Positions 35,162 through 46,341 of a DNA stretch of 59,233 nucleotides are shown here, in pieces. Under the pieces are notes generated by a model. It had not been told where the DNA came from. It did not search any database and was given only the letters and a program-made list of their open reading frames with translations. This DNA is from an uncultured Clostridia bacterium (lineage in GTDB: Bacteria; Bacillota; Clostridia; Christensenellales; Borkfalkiaceae): contig CALZDP010000005.1 in the NCBI GenBank assembly GCA_945638575.1, forward strand, positions 1-59,233. Reading direction: 5' to 3'. A program made the position numbers and the translations under genes. The stretch's first letter is position 1. Every line of letters starts with the position of its first letter.

Positions 35162-35274
35162 GGTAAATCTATTCTATTTTACACTTGAAAGAAAACTTTG
35201 TCAAACTATTATTGAGTAATAATTGTTTTTTTTTATATCATAAACAGCAAAATGACCGAGTTTTAAGAAAAATT

Positions 35275-35997
35275 TTAATCGTAAATCAAAATATCGTCGC
35301 TTATATCGAAAAGATTCCACGGCGTTACGTCCATAGGCGGTTGAATTTTGAAAACCATCTTTTCCTTGGAAACGGGATGAAACAACCCCAAAGAAGCAGA
35401 CCATAAAGCGATTCTTCCCTTTACAGCCTTTTCTCCCCCGTAACGCATATCGCCGTAAACGGGCGTGCCGTTATGCGCCATTTGCACGCGGATTTGGTGG
35501 GTTCTGCCCGTGTGAAGGGTTACAAGAAGCAGAGAAAGTCCGTCTTTTTTACCGACGGTTACGTACTCTAATTCCGCCTTTTTTGCGCCTTCGACGGTGG
35601 GCGGACAGACGTAAACCATGTTGTTAACGGGATTTTTCTTCATATAATCGGTCAAAATGGCTCTGTCTTCTTTGGGCGTGCCGACGACTACGGTAAGATA
35701 TTTCTTTTCAAAGTCGCCGTTGCGAATTTGCTCGCTTAGCCTTGACGCCGCTTTGGAACTTTTTGCGTAAACCATTACACCGCCGGTTACCCTGTCAAGC
35801 CTGTGAACCAAGCCTGCATACACGTTGCCCGGCTTGTTTTCCTTAACCTTAACATATTCTTTTATGGCGGACAGCATGTCTAAATCCCCCGTTACGTCCT
35901 CGCAACAGGGCATATTTTGCGGTTTTAAAACCACTATAATATGGTTGTCTTCATACAAAACGGTTAAACCGTCTTTTAAATATTTGGAATCAGTCAT
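35275..35997 (-). CDS. RluA-family RNA pseudouridine synthase
   Basis: A 240-residue single-domain pseudouridine synthase without an S4 domain. The catalytic Asp is in GLVHRLDRVTGGVMVYAK (about residue 67), and RTHQIRVQMAHNGTPVYGDMRYGG (about 165) is the conserved RluA segment. The substrate (rRNA or tRNA) cannot be assigned. It overlaps the upstream methyltransferase by 8 nt, so the two RNA-modification genes are coupled. Confidence 0.93.
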   Translation of the reverse strand: MTDSKYLKDGLTVLYEDNHIIVVLKPQNMPCCEDVTGDLDMLSAIKEYVKVKENKPGNVYAGLVHRLDRVTGGVMVYAKSSKAASRLSEQIRNGDFEKKYLTVVVGTPKEDRAILTDYMKKNPVNNMVYVCPPTVEGAKKAELEYVTVGKKDGLSLLLVTLHTGRTHQIRVQMAHNGTPVYGDMRYGGEKAVKGRIALWSASLGLFHPVSKEKMVFKIQPPMDVTPWNLFDISDDILIYD

Positions 35998-36847
35998 TTA
36001 TGAACATACCTCCCGCACCGCACGGCAAACTTACTTCTTCCAAGGTCGGTAAACCGACTTCGTAAGATTCCACCCTGCCGCGCGACTGTTTGACCGTCAA
36101 AGTCAAAATATTGTTTAACACCTGCGGTTGTAAACCCGTGGTGTAACTGTTTATCAAAAAGAAAAGCGGATTGTCGGATAAAACTTCTTTGCAAAGGTTT
36201 ACAAGGTCAAAAAGTTGGTCCTCTATCTTCCACATTTCGCCGTTGGGACCTCTGCCGTAACTTGGCGGATCCATTATGACGGCGTCGTATTTTTTGCCAC
36301 GTCTGATTTCACGCTTGACGAATTTTACGCAATCGTCGATTATAAAGCGCACAGGCTTGTCGTCTAAGCCGGAAATTCTGACGTTTTCGCCCGCCCTTTC
36401 GACCATTCCGCGACTTGCGTCAACGTGGCAACAACTTGCCCCAGCAGAAAGCACCGCACAGGTTGCACCGCCTGTGTACGCAAACAGATTTAGCACGTTA
36501 ATCGGCCTATTGGCGGACTTTATAAGAGAAGTCATCTTGTCCCAATTGACTGCTTGCTCCGGAAAAAGCCCCGTGTGTTTGAAGCCCATGGGCTTAACTT
36601 TGAACTTTAAATCTTTATAACCGATTATCCATTCGTCGGGGATTTTGCGGAAGTATTCCCACTTACCGCCGCCCTTGTCGCTGCGTAAATAACGCGCGTC
36701 GACGTCATAACTCATTAAGTTTTTCGAGGACCGCCAAATAACCTGAGGGTCGGGGCGAAGAAGGGTTATGTCCTTCCACTTTTCAAGTTTATACCCGTCC
36801 CCCGTGGCTATTACGGTGTAGTCCTTCCAATTATTCGCTAATAGCAT
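35990..36847 (-). CDS. RlmI/RlmK-like class I SAM-dependent methyltransferase
   Basis: A 285-residue methyltransferase of the COG1092 group that lacks the N-terminal PUA domain. It has the SAM-binding NVLNLFAYTGGATCAVL (about 117-133), an acidic DASRGMVERA and the DPPSYGRG catalytic motif (about 192). Family members methylate cytosine C5 or guanine N2 in 23S rRNA. A diverged dispersed-repeat copy precedes the SAM-binding motif (KSANRPIN). Confidence 0.88.
   Translation of the reverse strand: MLLANNWKDYTVIATGDGYKLEKWKDITLLRPDPQVIWRSSKNLMSYDVDARYLRSDKGGGKWEYFRKIPDEWIIGYKDLKFKVKPMGFKHTGLFPEQAVNWDKMTSLIKSANRPINVLNLFAYTGGATCAVLSAGASCCHVDASRGMVERAGENVRISGLDDKPVRFIIDDCVKFVKREIRRGKKYDAVIMDPPSYGRGPNGEMWKIEDQLFDLVNLCKEVLSDNPLFFLINSYTTGLQPQVLNNILTLTVKQSRGRVESYEVGLPTLEEVSLPCGAGGMFIND
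36496..36522 (+). repeat. Dispersed ~28-bp repeat, copy J (inside methyltransferase gene)
   Basis: Plus strand CGTTAATCGGCCTATTGG then CGGACTTTA. Translated on the minus strand as KSANRPINV, in a frame different from copies G and I. Confidence 0.6.
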
Positions 36848-37003
36848 AATTTAAGACCTTTTACGGGCGCAGCGCGCCCTTAAATTGAGAATTAAGATGT
36901 TGAAAGAATTGCGGTTTTGAAGTAATTATATAAAACGCTGACGCTTTCGCCGATTTATTCGAGATACCGTCAAGTACCCGAACTATTATCGGGTATCGCC
37001 TGC

Positions 37004-40000
37004 TTAATTCAGTTTTACGACGCCTAACGTTACGGTTTCGCCGTTTATATCCCATTCTTTAACGTAGCCTTGACAAGCCTCGTTAAGGAATTTTTCAGCC
37101 AAAACCACTTTTGCGATACGTGCGGAATATTTTTGCAAAACTTTCGCCGTCATATCCGAACAGGTATAGTATAAAGCGATGCGGTCGGTTACGTTAAAGC
37201 CTGCTTCCTTACGCATTGTCTGTACTTTAGAGATAACTTCACGCACGATGCCTTCTTCGATAAGTTCGTCCGTAAGGTTTACGTCCAAAACCACGGTATG
37301 TCCGTTTTCGCTTGCGGAAACGAAACCTTCTCTGCTTTCGGTGGAAATAAGAAGGTCTGCTTCGGTAAATGTTACGTCCTCACCGCCAAGATTGACGGTA
37401 ATACTTCCGTTGCTTCTGATTTGCGATACCGCGGCGTTTGCGTCGCAAGTATCCAAATACTGCCTTATTAAACCGAGTTTAGAACCGTATTTTGGTCCTA
37501 AGGTCTTAAGTTGCGGTTTTAGTTTGTAGTTTATGAACTTGCCGGAATCGGTTAAAACTTCAAAGTCCTTAACGTTAAGTTCGTCGCGGGCTATTTCAAA
37601 CATCTTTTCCGAAAGGGTAACCTTTCCGCCCATTGAAAAATATAATCTTGCAAGAGGCTGACGGTTTTTGATGCCCGAAAGGTTCCTTGCCGACCTTCCC
37701 AAAACAACCATGTCTTCGATAACAGCCATGTCTTCTTCCAACTTAACGTCGATGTAACTTTCGTCGGCGGTCGGGAAATCGCAAAGATGTACGGAAACAG
37801 GCGCGTCTTTATAGAACTGCGGAACTAAATTGAGATAAATGCTTTCTGCAATAAAGGGCGTAAAAGGCGCGGTAAGTTTTGCAAAAACGGTTAAAACGGT
37901 GTAAAGAGTGGTGTACGCCGCTTTTTTGTCTTCGGTCATGCCCTCGCCCCAGAATCTTTCGCGGCAACGGCGGATATACCAATTTGAAAGTTCGTCAACG
38001 AAAGATTGCATCATTCGCGCGCTTTCAAAGGTCTTATATTCGGATAAGTTTTCGTCAACCGCCTTAACTAAGGTGTTGAGTTTGGACAAAATCCACCTAT
38101 CGATGATTTGCAGATTGCAGTCTTTTAAATTATATTGCGAAGGGTCGTATTTGTCGATGTCCGCATACAAAACAAAGAATGCGTAAGCGTTCCACAATGT
38201 ACCCATATATTTTGCCTGACATTCGCTGACCGCTTTTTCATAGAAGCGCGAAGGCAGCCACGGCGCAGACGACGTGTAGAAATACCACCTTACGGCATCC
38301 GCACCCTGCTTATCGAGAACCGACCACGGGTCGACTACGTTACCGAGATGCTTGCTCATTTTTAAGCCCTTTTCGTCGTTTACGTGTCCCAAAACTATAC
38401 AGTTTTTGAAAGGCGCTTTATCGAACAGTATTGTGGAAATAGCAAGCAAAACATAGAACCAACCGCGGGTTTGGTCGATGGCTTCGCTGATAAAATCGGC
38501 AGGGAAATGCTTTTCGAAAAGTTCCTTATTTTCAAACGGATAATGGAACTGCGCAAAAGGCATGGAACCGGAATCGTACCAACAGTCTATAACTTCCTTA
38601 ACCCTGTGCATCTTTTTACCGCATTTGGGGCAGGTCATTGTAAGATTGTCTACGTAGGGGCGGTGAAGTTCGACGTCTTTATCCAAACCGCATTTTTCAC
38701 GCAATTCCAGACGGGAACCGATTACTTCAAAATGGTCGCATTCTTCACATTCCCACACGGGAAGCGGAGTACCCCAATATCTTTCACGGGATAAGCCCCA
38801 ATCCACGACGTTTTCCAAAAAGTTGCCCATTCTGCCCGTTTTTATGGTTTCGGGCATCCAATTTACAGAATTGTTTGAATTTATAAGTCTGTCTTTTACT
38901 GCGGTGGTCTTTATAAACCAACTTGAACGCGCATAGTACAATAATGGTGTGTTGCAACGCCAACAGAAGGGATAAGAGTGCTCGAACATTTCTTCTTTAA
39001 ACAGAAGTCCCCTATTTTGCAGGTCTTTAATAATGACTTTGTCGGCGTCCTTGCAAAACATTCCTTTGACAACGGTTACTTCTTCCTTCATTTTACCGCG
39101 GTCGTCAACCATCTGCACGAAAGGAAGATTATAGTTTTGTCCTACCCTGCCGTCGTCTACGCCGAACGCCGGCGCAATATGAACGATACCGGTGCCGTCG
39201 GTCAAGGTTACGTAATCGTCGTTGGTTACGAAAAATGCCTTTTGACGGAATGTGCCGACCGCACAGTCGAAAAGCGGTTCGTATTCGGCGTATTCATAGT
39301 TCTTGCCTTTCTTTTTGTCAACGACGGTGTATTGGTCGAACAGTTTGGAACATAAGGCTTCCGCCAATATATAATGCGTGCCTTCCGCGTCAACGATTTC
39401 GACATAGTCTTCTTTGGCGTTCATACAAAGCGCAACGTTTGAAGGAAGCGTCCAAGGTGTTGTCGTCCACGCCAAAAAGTAGGTGTTGTCTTTGCCCTTT
39501 ACTTTGAATTTTGCGTAAACGGATTTTTCTTTTACGTCCTTGTAACCCTGCGCAACTTCGTGAGAGGCGAGCGCCGTTCCGCAACGGGGGCAGTACGGTA
39601 CGATTTTATGACCTTTGTACAGCAATCCCTTTTTGTGAATTTCTTTAAGGGACCACCAAACCGACTCGATATAGTCGTCGTGATAGGTTACGTAAGGGGT
39701 TTCCATGTCAACCCAATAACCTAAACGTTCGCTCATTTGCTTCCACTCGTTGGAATACTTCCAAACAGACTTTTTACATTCGCCGATAAAAGGCTCTATA
39801 CCGTACTTTTCGATATCTTGCTTACCGTCAAGCCCTAATTTTTTTTCGATTTCCAGTTCGACGGGCAATCCGTGTGTATCCCAGCCGGCTTTACGCAATA
39901 CGTGCATGCCCTTCATGGTTTTGTAACGCGGAATGATATCCTTCATTACACGCGTCAAAACGTGCCCTACGTGCGGTTTGCCGTTGGCTGTCGGCGGTCC

Positions 40001-40135
40001 GTCGTAAAAACAGAATTCCTGTCCGCCTTCCGTCTTTTGTATAGACTTTTCAAAGATTTGATTTTCCGCCCAAAATTCGGAAACTTCCTTTTCTCTGTCA
40101 AGAAAGTTAAGTTTGGTGTCAACTTTTTTATACAT
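37004..40135 (-). CDS. ileS: Isoleucyl-tRNA synthetase, type 2
   Basis: Charges tRNA-Ile. The 1043-residue length and the first signature GPPTANGKPHVGHVLTR (HIGH box as HVGH, about residue 52) place it in the longer type 2, eukaryote-like IleRS group; the second is GLKMSKHLGNVVDP (KMSKH, about 600). CP1 editing-domain residues (AWTTTPWTLPSNVALC) are present. Type 2 enzymes are known to resist mupirocin. Expression is T-box controlled. Confidence 0.97.
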   Translation of the reverse strand: MYKKVDTKLNFLDREKEVSEFWAENQIFEKSIQKTEGGQEFCFYDGPPTANGKPHVGHVLTRVMKDIIPRYKTMKGMHVLRKAGWDTHGLPVELEIEKKLGLDGKQDIEKYGIEPFIGECKKSVWKYSNEWKQMSERLGYWVDMETPYVTYHDDYIESVWWSLKEIHKKGLLYKGHKIVPYCPRCGTALASHEVAQGYKDVKEKSVYAKFKVKGKDNTYFLAWTTTPWTLPSNVALCMNAKEDYVEIVDAEGTHYILAEALCSKLFDQYTVVDKKKGKNYEYAEYEPLFDCAVGTFRQKAFFVTNDDYVTLTDGTGIVHIAPAFGVDDGRVGQNYNLPFVQMVDDRGKMKEEVTVVKGMFCKDADKVIIKDLQNRGLLFKEEMFEHSYPFCWRCNTPLLYYARSSWFIKTTAVKDRLINSNNSVNWMPETIKTGRMGNFLENVVDWGLSRERYWGTPLPVWECEECDHFEVIGSRLELREKCGLDKDVELHRPYVDNLTMTCPKCGKKMHRVKEVIDCWYDSGSMPFAQFHYPFENKELFEKHFPADFISEAIDQTRGWFYVLLAISTILFDKAPFKNCIVLGHVNDEKGLKMSKHLGNVVDPWSVLDKQGADAVRWYFYTSSAPWLPSRFYEKAVSECQAKYMGTLWNAYAFFVLYADIDKYDPSQYNLKDCNLQIIDRWILSKLNTLVKAVDENLSEYKTFESARMMQSFVDELSNWYIRRCRERFWGEGMTEDKKAAYTTLYTVLTVFAKLTAPFTPFIAESIYLNLVPQFYKDAPVSVHLCDFPTADESYIDVKLEEDMAVIEDMVVLGRSARNLSGIKNRQPLARLYFSMGGKVTLSEKMFEIARDELNVKDFEVLTDSGKFINYKLKPQLKTLGPKYGSKLGLIRQYLDTCDANAAVSQIRSNGSITVNLGGEDVTFTEADLLISTESREGFVSASENGHTVVLDVNLTDELIEEGIVREVISKVQTMRKEAGFNVTDRIALYYTCSDMTAKVLQKYSARIAKVVLAEKFLNEACQGYVKEWDINGETVTLGVVKLN

Positions 40136-40330
40136 AATTCGCTCCTTTAACTTTAAGAAGTTCTTTAAATTTTTCTTTAAATTTTTAAGATAAAACGCCT
40201 TTTAATGCACTATACGGGTTAGCGGTAAATGGCTTTCCGTTGCCGTGTAGACTTTAACATAAATTTAACACGGAAGCCTTTACCGTAAATTTAACGTGCA
40301 AGCCTTTTCTGTGAAAGCATTTAAAAAAAT
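40136..40330. other. Spacer between the ileS T-box terminator and ileS
   Basis: About 195 nt of mRNA leader. CTTTAAATTTTT is repeated near 40160-40185, and TTTACCGTAAATTTAAC-like words recur near 40256-40300. No gene is seen. Confidence 0.4.
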
Positions 40331-40649
40331 AAAAAATCCGCCTCGATAAAGAGACGGATTATCCGCGGTACCACTCTTTTTTACGGCATAAACGCCGTAC
40401 GCTTTTTGCAAGTTTAACGAAAACTTTTAAACGACTGCTTACCTCGCCCGCTAAAGCCACGTCATCGGCAGTTTGCTACGGAAGGATACCCTTAAAACGC
40501 TGACCTTGTGGACTTTCACCGTAACCACTCGCTGTAAAGCGCGGTTTTTAAGGACTTGTTTCCGATTATCGCAACTTTAATTTTTGTGAAATATGCGCTA
40601 AAACGCCGATTTCTATGATAATTTTACCAAATAAACTTGACCTTGTAAA
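40331..40649 (-). promoter_or_regulatory. T-box leader of ileS with promoter
   Basis: Minus strand T-box AAAAGAGTGGTACCGCGG (40362-40379), followed by the terminator AATCCGTCTC...GAGGCGGATT and TTTTTT (40331-40360). The antiterminator arm shares the GGATAATCC region. The promoter is TTTACA (40644-40649), 17 nt, TAAAAT (40621-40626). The effector is uncharged tRNA-Ile by gene context. Confidence 0.93.
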
Positions 40650-40680
40650 GCAAATTGCCTTAAAAAATACCTTAAAACAG

Positions 40681-40709
40681 TTGATTTTTTTTATTATATG
40701 GTTTAAAAT
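40681..40709 (+). promoter_or_regulatory. Promoter of the SRP RNA gene
   Basis: TTGATT (40681-40686), 17 nt, TAAAAT (40704-40709). It diverges from the ileS promoter; the two -35 boxes are about 30 bp apart. Confidence 0.7.
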
Positions 40710-40713
40710 ATCC

Positions 40714-40984
40714 TTACCGTGCTAGGCGGGGAGCCAGCGGTGCCCTATTCCTGCAATCCGCTACAGCAGGGCTGAAGGTCCTTCTCGGCTATACGTATGG
40801 TTGGCCGGACCGAATAAGGGGTGTTGATATTAAGGTCTTGTGCAACGGTTGGTTGCGAACCGTGTCAGGATAGGGATATAGCAGCACTAAACAATTCGTA
40901 TCGTGTGCCATAAGGTTGCTTTAAAGGAGCCGCCTGTTCGGTTATCGCTTCGGTACGGATAGTCAAAAAGGAATGCACGGTATT
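40714..40984 (+). ncRNA. ffs: Signal recognition particle RNA, large Alu-containing type
   Basis: A ~270-nt homolog of Bacillus scRNA that binds Ffh and targets membrane proteins. The Alu domain is seen in GGGGAGCCAGCGGTGCCC and CTGCAATCCGCTACAGCAGGGC (40728-40772). The S domain has TGTGCAACGG, GTGTCAGG (40862-40869) and AGCAGCACT, with a GGGA tetraloop closed by ATA/TAT where GGAA is more usual. ACCGTGC (40716-40722) pairs with GCACGGT (40975-40981) to close the molecule. Confidence 0.95.
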
Positions 40985-41231
40985 TTGAAAATTAAACGGC
41001 TTTTATGCCTTTTTTTCTTTCCAAAAACCCCGATAGCAGGCTTATAGGCCCGCTTTTTGACGGTGAACCGTCAAAAACAATTAAGAATTAGATGAGGTAG
41101 TTAAGTGATTATTTTTATTTTTTCGGAATCCTACGGCAATTGCTAATTCCATATTCCAAATTCAACGGGCTTTTGCTTTTTATCTTACTAGTTATCGCAT
41201 TGTTTAATATATATATTGTATAGGGTGGATT
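40985..41231. other. Intergenic region after SRP RNA
   Basis: Contains GGCTTTTATGCC-TTTTTTT (about 40998-41017), a weak terminator for the SRP RNA, dispersed-repeat copy D, a small GACGGTGAACCGTC hairpin (about 41059-41072) and AT-rich sequence. No gene is seen. Confidence 0.5.
41031..41058 (+). repeat. Dispersed ~28-bp repeat, copy D
   Basis: CGATAGCAGGCTTATAGG then CCCGCTTTTT. Intergenic, downstream of the SRP RNA. Confidence 0.7.
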
Positions 41232-41810
41232 ATGATTATCGGCGTGGACGTTGACGGAGTTTTAACTAAACTTGAAAAGTACCAACTTGTTGAGGGCGAA
41301 AGATATTTTAAAATTCCGCCCGTAAACAAAAAGGGTTACAAAATCTATCAGATTTTCGGATTAACCTTAGAAGATGACAGAAGATTTTGGCACGACAATA
41401 TATTTTCTTACGCAACTTACGACACGGTACAGGTAGGTTCCGCCGAAGTTTTGAAAAAACTTAAAGCGGACGGACATACCGTCATTATCGTTACGGCAAG
41501 AACATTTACCCGTGAAGACAGTCCGCGCGGTGAAAAGATGAGAAAAATTATGAATGATTGGCTTTCCGATAACGACGTGGTTTACGATAAAATCGTCTAT
41601 TCCGAAGAGGATAAAACGGAAATTTGCAAGCGACTTAACTTAGACGTAATGATTGAGGACTGCGTTGATAACATATTAAACGTTTCAAAAAGCATACCCG
41701 TAATTTGCATGGACGCTATATATAATAAGGAAGCGCAAGGCAATAATATTTTCAGGGCATACGGTTGGAAGGACGTCTACCCTATTGTCTGTAAGTTAAT
41801 TAAGCGGTAA
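41232..41810 (+). CDS. HAD-superfamily phosphatase, 5'(3')-nucleotidase-like
   Basis: A 192-residue HAD protein. Motif I is GVDVDGVLTKLE (residues 4-15; nucleophile and acid Asps D5 and D7), motif II lies in VIIVTARTF (T about 91), and motif III/IV in the C-terminal VMIEDCVDNI (about 138). The DVDGVL form and the long insertion after motif I resemble the NT5C nucleotidases and YqfW-like proteins. Substrate unknown. GGTGG precedes the ATG. Confidence 0.85.
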   Translation: MIIGVDVDGVLTKLEKYQLVEGERYFKIPPVNKKGYKIYQIFGLTLEDDRRFWHDNIFSYATYDTVQVGSAEVLKKLKADGHTVIIVTARTFTREDSPRGEKMRKIMNDWLSDNDVVYDKIVYSEEDKTEICKRLNLDVMIEDCVDNILNVSKSIPVICMDAIYNKEAQGNNIFRAYGWKDVYPIVCKLIKR

Positions 41811-41817
41811 AAAGTGC

Positions 41818-41844
41818 CGTTAACGGACTTATAGGCCGACTTTA
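41818..41844 (+). repeat. Dispersed ~28-bp repeat, copy C
   Basis: CGTTAACGGACTTATAGG then CCGACTTTA, starting 8 nt after the HAD stop codon. Confidence 0.65.
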
Positions 41845-41860
41845 TATAAAATTTACATTA

Positions 41861-41902
41861 AAAAAGGTTCCCTTGTCTTTTAGGCAAAGGAACCTTGATT
41901 TT
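41861..41902. terminator. Bidirectional terminator between HAD gene and pyrG
   Basis: AAGGTTCC (41864-41871) with GGAACCTT (41889-41896) and additional inner pairs; T-tract on both strands. Confidence 0.85.
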
Positions 41903-41920
41903 TAGTTATAAACCATTTTT

Positions 41921-43831
<1,911 letters not shown>

Positions 43832-44722
43832 TTATTTGATTGCGTTTTGATATAGGTCCACTATTTCTTTAAGAATTTCAAGATGGGTAAAATCTTTATT
43901 GTACGCTATATTCATTTCACGCATCATACTTAAATTTTCGATGGGACGAATACTGAGTTTACCCTTCTTTTCGTCCTTAACGCAGGTGCTTTTAGGCAGA
44001 ATAGAAACCCCTAAATCCTTTCTTATAAGTTCTTTTATGGTAGAAACATTGTCTACTTCGAGCGACACCATAAAATTTTCAATCGACTCGTTTATACTTA
44101 CCAAAGTGGCTTCAAAAAGTTGCCGTGTCTGCGAAGCCGGAAGCCTCAAAATCATATGCTGTTTCTTTAAATCGTTCACGGTAACCATGGAGTGTTTTGC
44201 CAAAGGATTATCGTTATTTAAAACGCATACAAGATAATCGGTGTCAAGCATAAAATAGTTTAACTTGTCCGACATTCGCTTTCCTTCGACAATGGCAACG
44301 TCAAGTTCGTAATTTTCAAGCATATCATAAAGATTATTTATGGTATCAGTAACGATAGTTATGCTTATGTTTGAATAAGTGTTTACGTATTTGGCAAGAA
44401 CTTCGACAATAGTATTGTTTTCGGCAGTGTGCGTAATGCCTATTTTAAAACGTGAAAGGTGCTTTTTGTTATCTTCGATTTTAACAAGCATTTTTTCATG
44501 CAAGGCTTTAAGCCTTCGACCGTAAGCAACTGCAATTTCACCCTCCGGCGTTAACTTCAAATCCCTTTTGCCGCGTATAAAAAGACGGGCGTTACACTCC
44601 CTTTCCAACTGGCTTATATGGTTGCTTACCGCAGGCTGGGTAAGGGATAAAATTTCCGCCGCTTTGGTAAAATTTTTACATTCCGAAACAGTTATCAAAG
44701 TTTCAAGTTTTACGTCTAACAT
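43832..44722 (-). CDS. LysR-family transcriptional regulator
   Basis: A 296-residue LysR protein. The winged HTH is FTKAAEILSLTQPAVSNHISQLERECNARLFIR (about 18-50); the rest is the periplasmic-binding-like effector domain. I chose ATG 44722 because GGGGG lies 5 nt upstream; an ATG four codons earlier has no ribosome binding site. It diverges from the antiporter-mgtC operon and is its likely regulator. Confidence 0.92.
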   Translation of the reverse strand: MLDVKLETLITVSECKNFTKAAEILSLTQPAVSNHISQLERECNARLFIRGKRDLKLTPEGEIAVAYGRRLKALHEKMLVKIEDNKKHLSRFKIGITHTAENNTIVEVLAKYVNTYSNISITIVTDTINNLYDMLENYELDVAIVEGKRMSDKLNYFMLDTDYLVCVLNNDNPLAKHSMVTVNDLKKQHMILRLPASQTRQLFEATLVSINESIENFMVSLEVDNVSTIKELIRKDLGVSILPKSTCVKDEKKGKLSIRPIENLSMMREMNIAYNKDFTHLEILKEIVDLYQNAIK

Positions 44723-44755
44723 AAATACCCCCATATATAAATTTCTTTTATGATA

Positions 44756-44785
44756 ACCAAAAAATATATTAGTTGCATTTTTGGT
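44756..44785. promoter_or_regulatory. Candidate LysR operator
   Basis: ACCAAAAA (44758-44765 region) and TTTTTGGT form an inverted repeat about 30 bp across in the intergenic region between the LysR gene and the antiporter gene. LysR proteins usually bind such interrupted palindromes. Confidence 0.5.
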
Positions 44786-44895
44786 AAACTTAGTATATCA
44801 TATCATACGTTATATTTCAAGCGCATTTTGAACTTTTTTAATCCGCTTAAAATAAAATACCGTTAAATTTTTAACAAATTAAGTAAGGGGTAAAA

Positions 44896-46341
44896 ATGTT
44901 TCATTCCTTTTTAGAAAAACTTTCGCAACAGTCCGAAGTTGCCGTTATCATTATTTCTATAGCCATAATGCTTTTGTGCGGTTTTTTGATGACGAGAATA
45001 ACCAAAAAACTAAAACTTCCTAACGTTACGGCTTACATTATCGCAGGTATAATTATAGGTCCTTTTTGTTTAAACCTTATATCCAAAGACATAATCGACG
45101 GAACGGAATTTTTGGCGGATATAGCACTTGCGTTTATAGCATTCGGTACGGGTGAGTTTTTTAAATTTTCGAAATTGAAAAACAGCGCCGGAAAGGTTAT
45201 CGTAATAACTTTGTTTGAAGCGCTTATGGCTTCGGTTTTGGTTTTTGTGCTTACCTTTTGGATACTTAAACTAAACCTTGCGTTTTCAATAGTGCTTTCC
45301 GCCCTTGCGTCAGCGACCGCACCTGCTTCCACGATAATGACAATACGCCAAACAGACGCCAAAGGAGATTTTGTAGACACCCTTTTGCAGGTAGTTGCCT
45401 ACGACGATATAGTTGCGCTTTTGGCATACAGTATCGCTATTTCGATTGCCGTTTCATCTTCAACGGGTAAAGCCGTAAGTTTCGGCGACGTTGCGCTTCC
45501 CATCGTAAAAAACCTTAGCGTGCTTGTTTTGGGCGGAGTCTTTGGGCTTATAATGAAACTTTTGATACAAAAAAAGCGTTCCACAGATAACAGACTTATT
45601 ATTGCAATAGCACTGCTTTTCGGATTTTGCGGTATATGCGCATGCGTGAACGTTTCACCTTTGCTCGGCTGTATGTCCATGGGTTCAGTTTACATAAACG
45701 CCTCCGACGACGATAAACTGTTTAAGCAACTGAATTATTTTACTCCGCCAATACTCCTTTTATTTTTCGTAAGAAGCGGACTATCCTTTGACCTTAACGC
45801 ACTTATTAAGCCTTCCGGCACGATAGGCGGTGTTTCCCTGCTTGTTATCGGTATTCTATATTTTATAGTAAGAATTTTAGGCAAGTACAGCGGAGCGTTT
45901 TTGGGTTGTTTAATTACGAAAAAGCCGAAAGAAACAAGAAATTATTTCGGGCTTGCACTTATTCCGCAGGCAGGCGTGGCGATAGGTCTTGCCGCAATCG
46001 GCGCAAGGACTTTGGGCGGAGAGTCCGGTCAAGCGTTGGAAACGGTAATTTTGGCTTCAAGCGTTTTGTACGAACTTGTAGGCCCTGCCGCCGCAAAATT
46101 ATCGCTGTATCTGTCAAAATCATATTCAAACAAACTTGAAGATTTGGTCCCCCTTGAAGAAACCGCGGATAAGGGCAACAGCACCCTTGAAACTTTGATT
46201 GAAAGAATTAAAAAGATTCAGGAAGAACTTGAAAAGAAAACGGAAGACGAAGAAGAAGCCGCTTTTACCGAAGCGGCGGAAGAGTTTACTTCCTTTGAAA
46301 ATTTACAGGCAAAATTTATAACGAGAGGTAAAAAACAATGA
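44896..46341 (+). CDS. Cation:proton antiporter (CPA2/Kef-type)
   Basis: A 481-residue membrane protein with about 12 helices. KLKLPNVTAYIIAGIIIGPFCLNLI (about 38-62) and LASATAPASTIMTIRQT (about 135) are typical of the monovalent cation:proton antiporter-2 family. The C-terminal ~70 residues (from LVPLEETADKG) are a charged cytoplasmic tail with a coiled-coil-like KKIQEELEKKTEDEEE; no RCK/TrkA-N domain is attached. AAGGGG lies just before the start. It overlaps the mgtC-like gene by 4 nt. Confidence 0.9.
   Translation: MFHSFLEKLSQQSEVAVIIISIAIMLLCGFLMTRITKKLKLPNVTAYIIAGIIIGPFCLNLISKDIIDGTEFLADIALAFIAFGTGEFFKFSKLKNSAGKVIVITLFEALMASVLVFVLTFWILKLNLAFSIVLSALASATAPASTIMTIRQTDAKGDFVDTLLQVVAYDDIVALLAYSIAISIAVSSSTGKAVSFGDVALPIVKNLSVLVLGGVFGLIMKLLIQKKRSTDNRLIIAIALLFGFCGICACVNVSPLLGCMSMGSVYINASDDDKLFKQLNYFTPPILLLFFVRSGLSFDLNALIKPSGTIGGVSLLVIGILYFIVRILGKYSGAFLGCLITKKPKETRNYFGLALIPQAGVAIGLAAIGARTLGGESGQALETVILASSVLYELVGPAAAKLSLYLSKSYSNKLEDLVPLEETADKGNSTLETLIERIKKIQEELEKKTEDEEEAAFTEAAEEFTSFENLQAKFITRGKKQ

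Noticed and set aside
38384..38794. A 136-codon plus-strand frame inside ileS
   Set aside because: Antisense shadow of the conserved synthetase; no independent signals.
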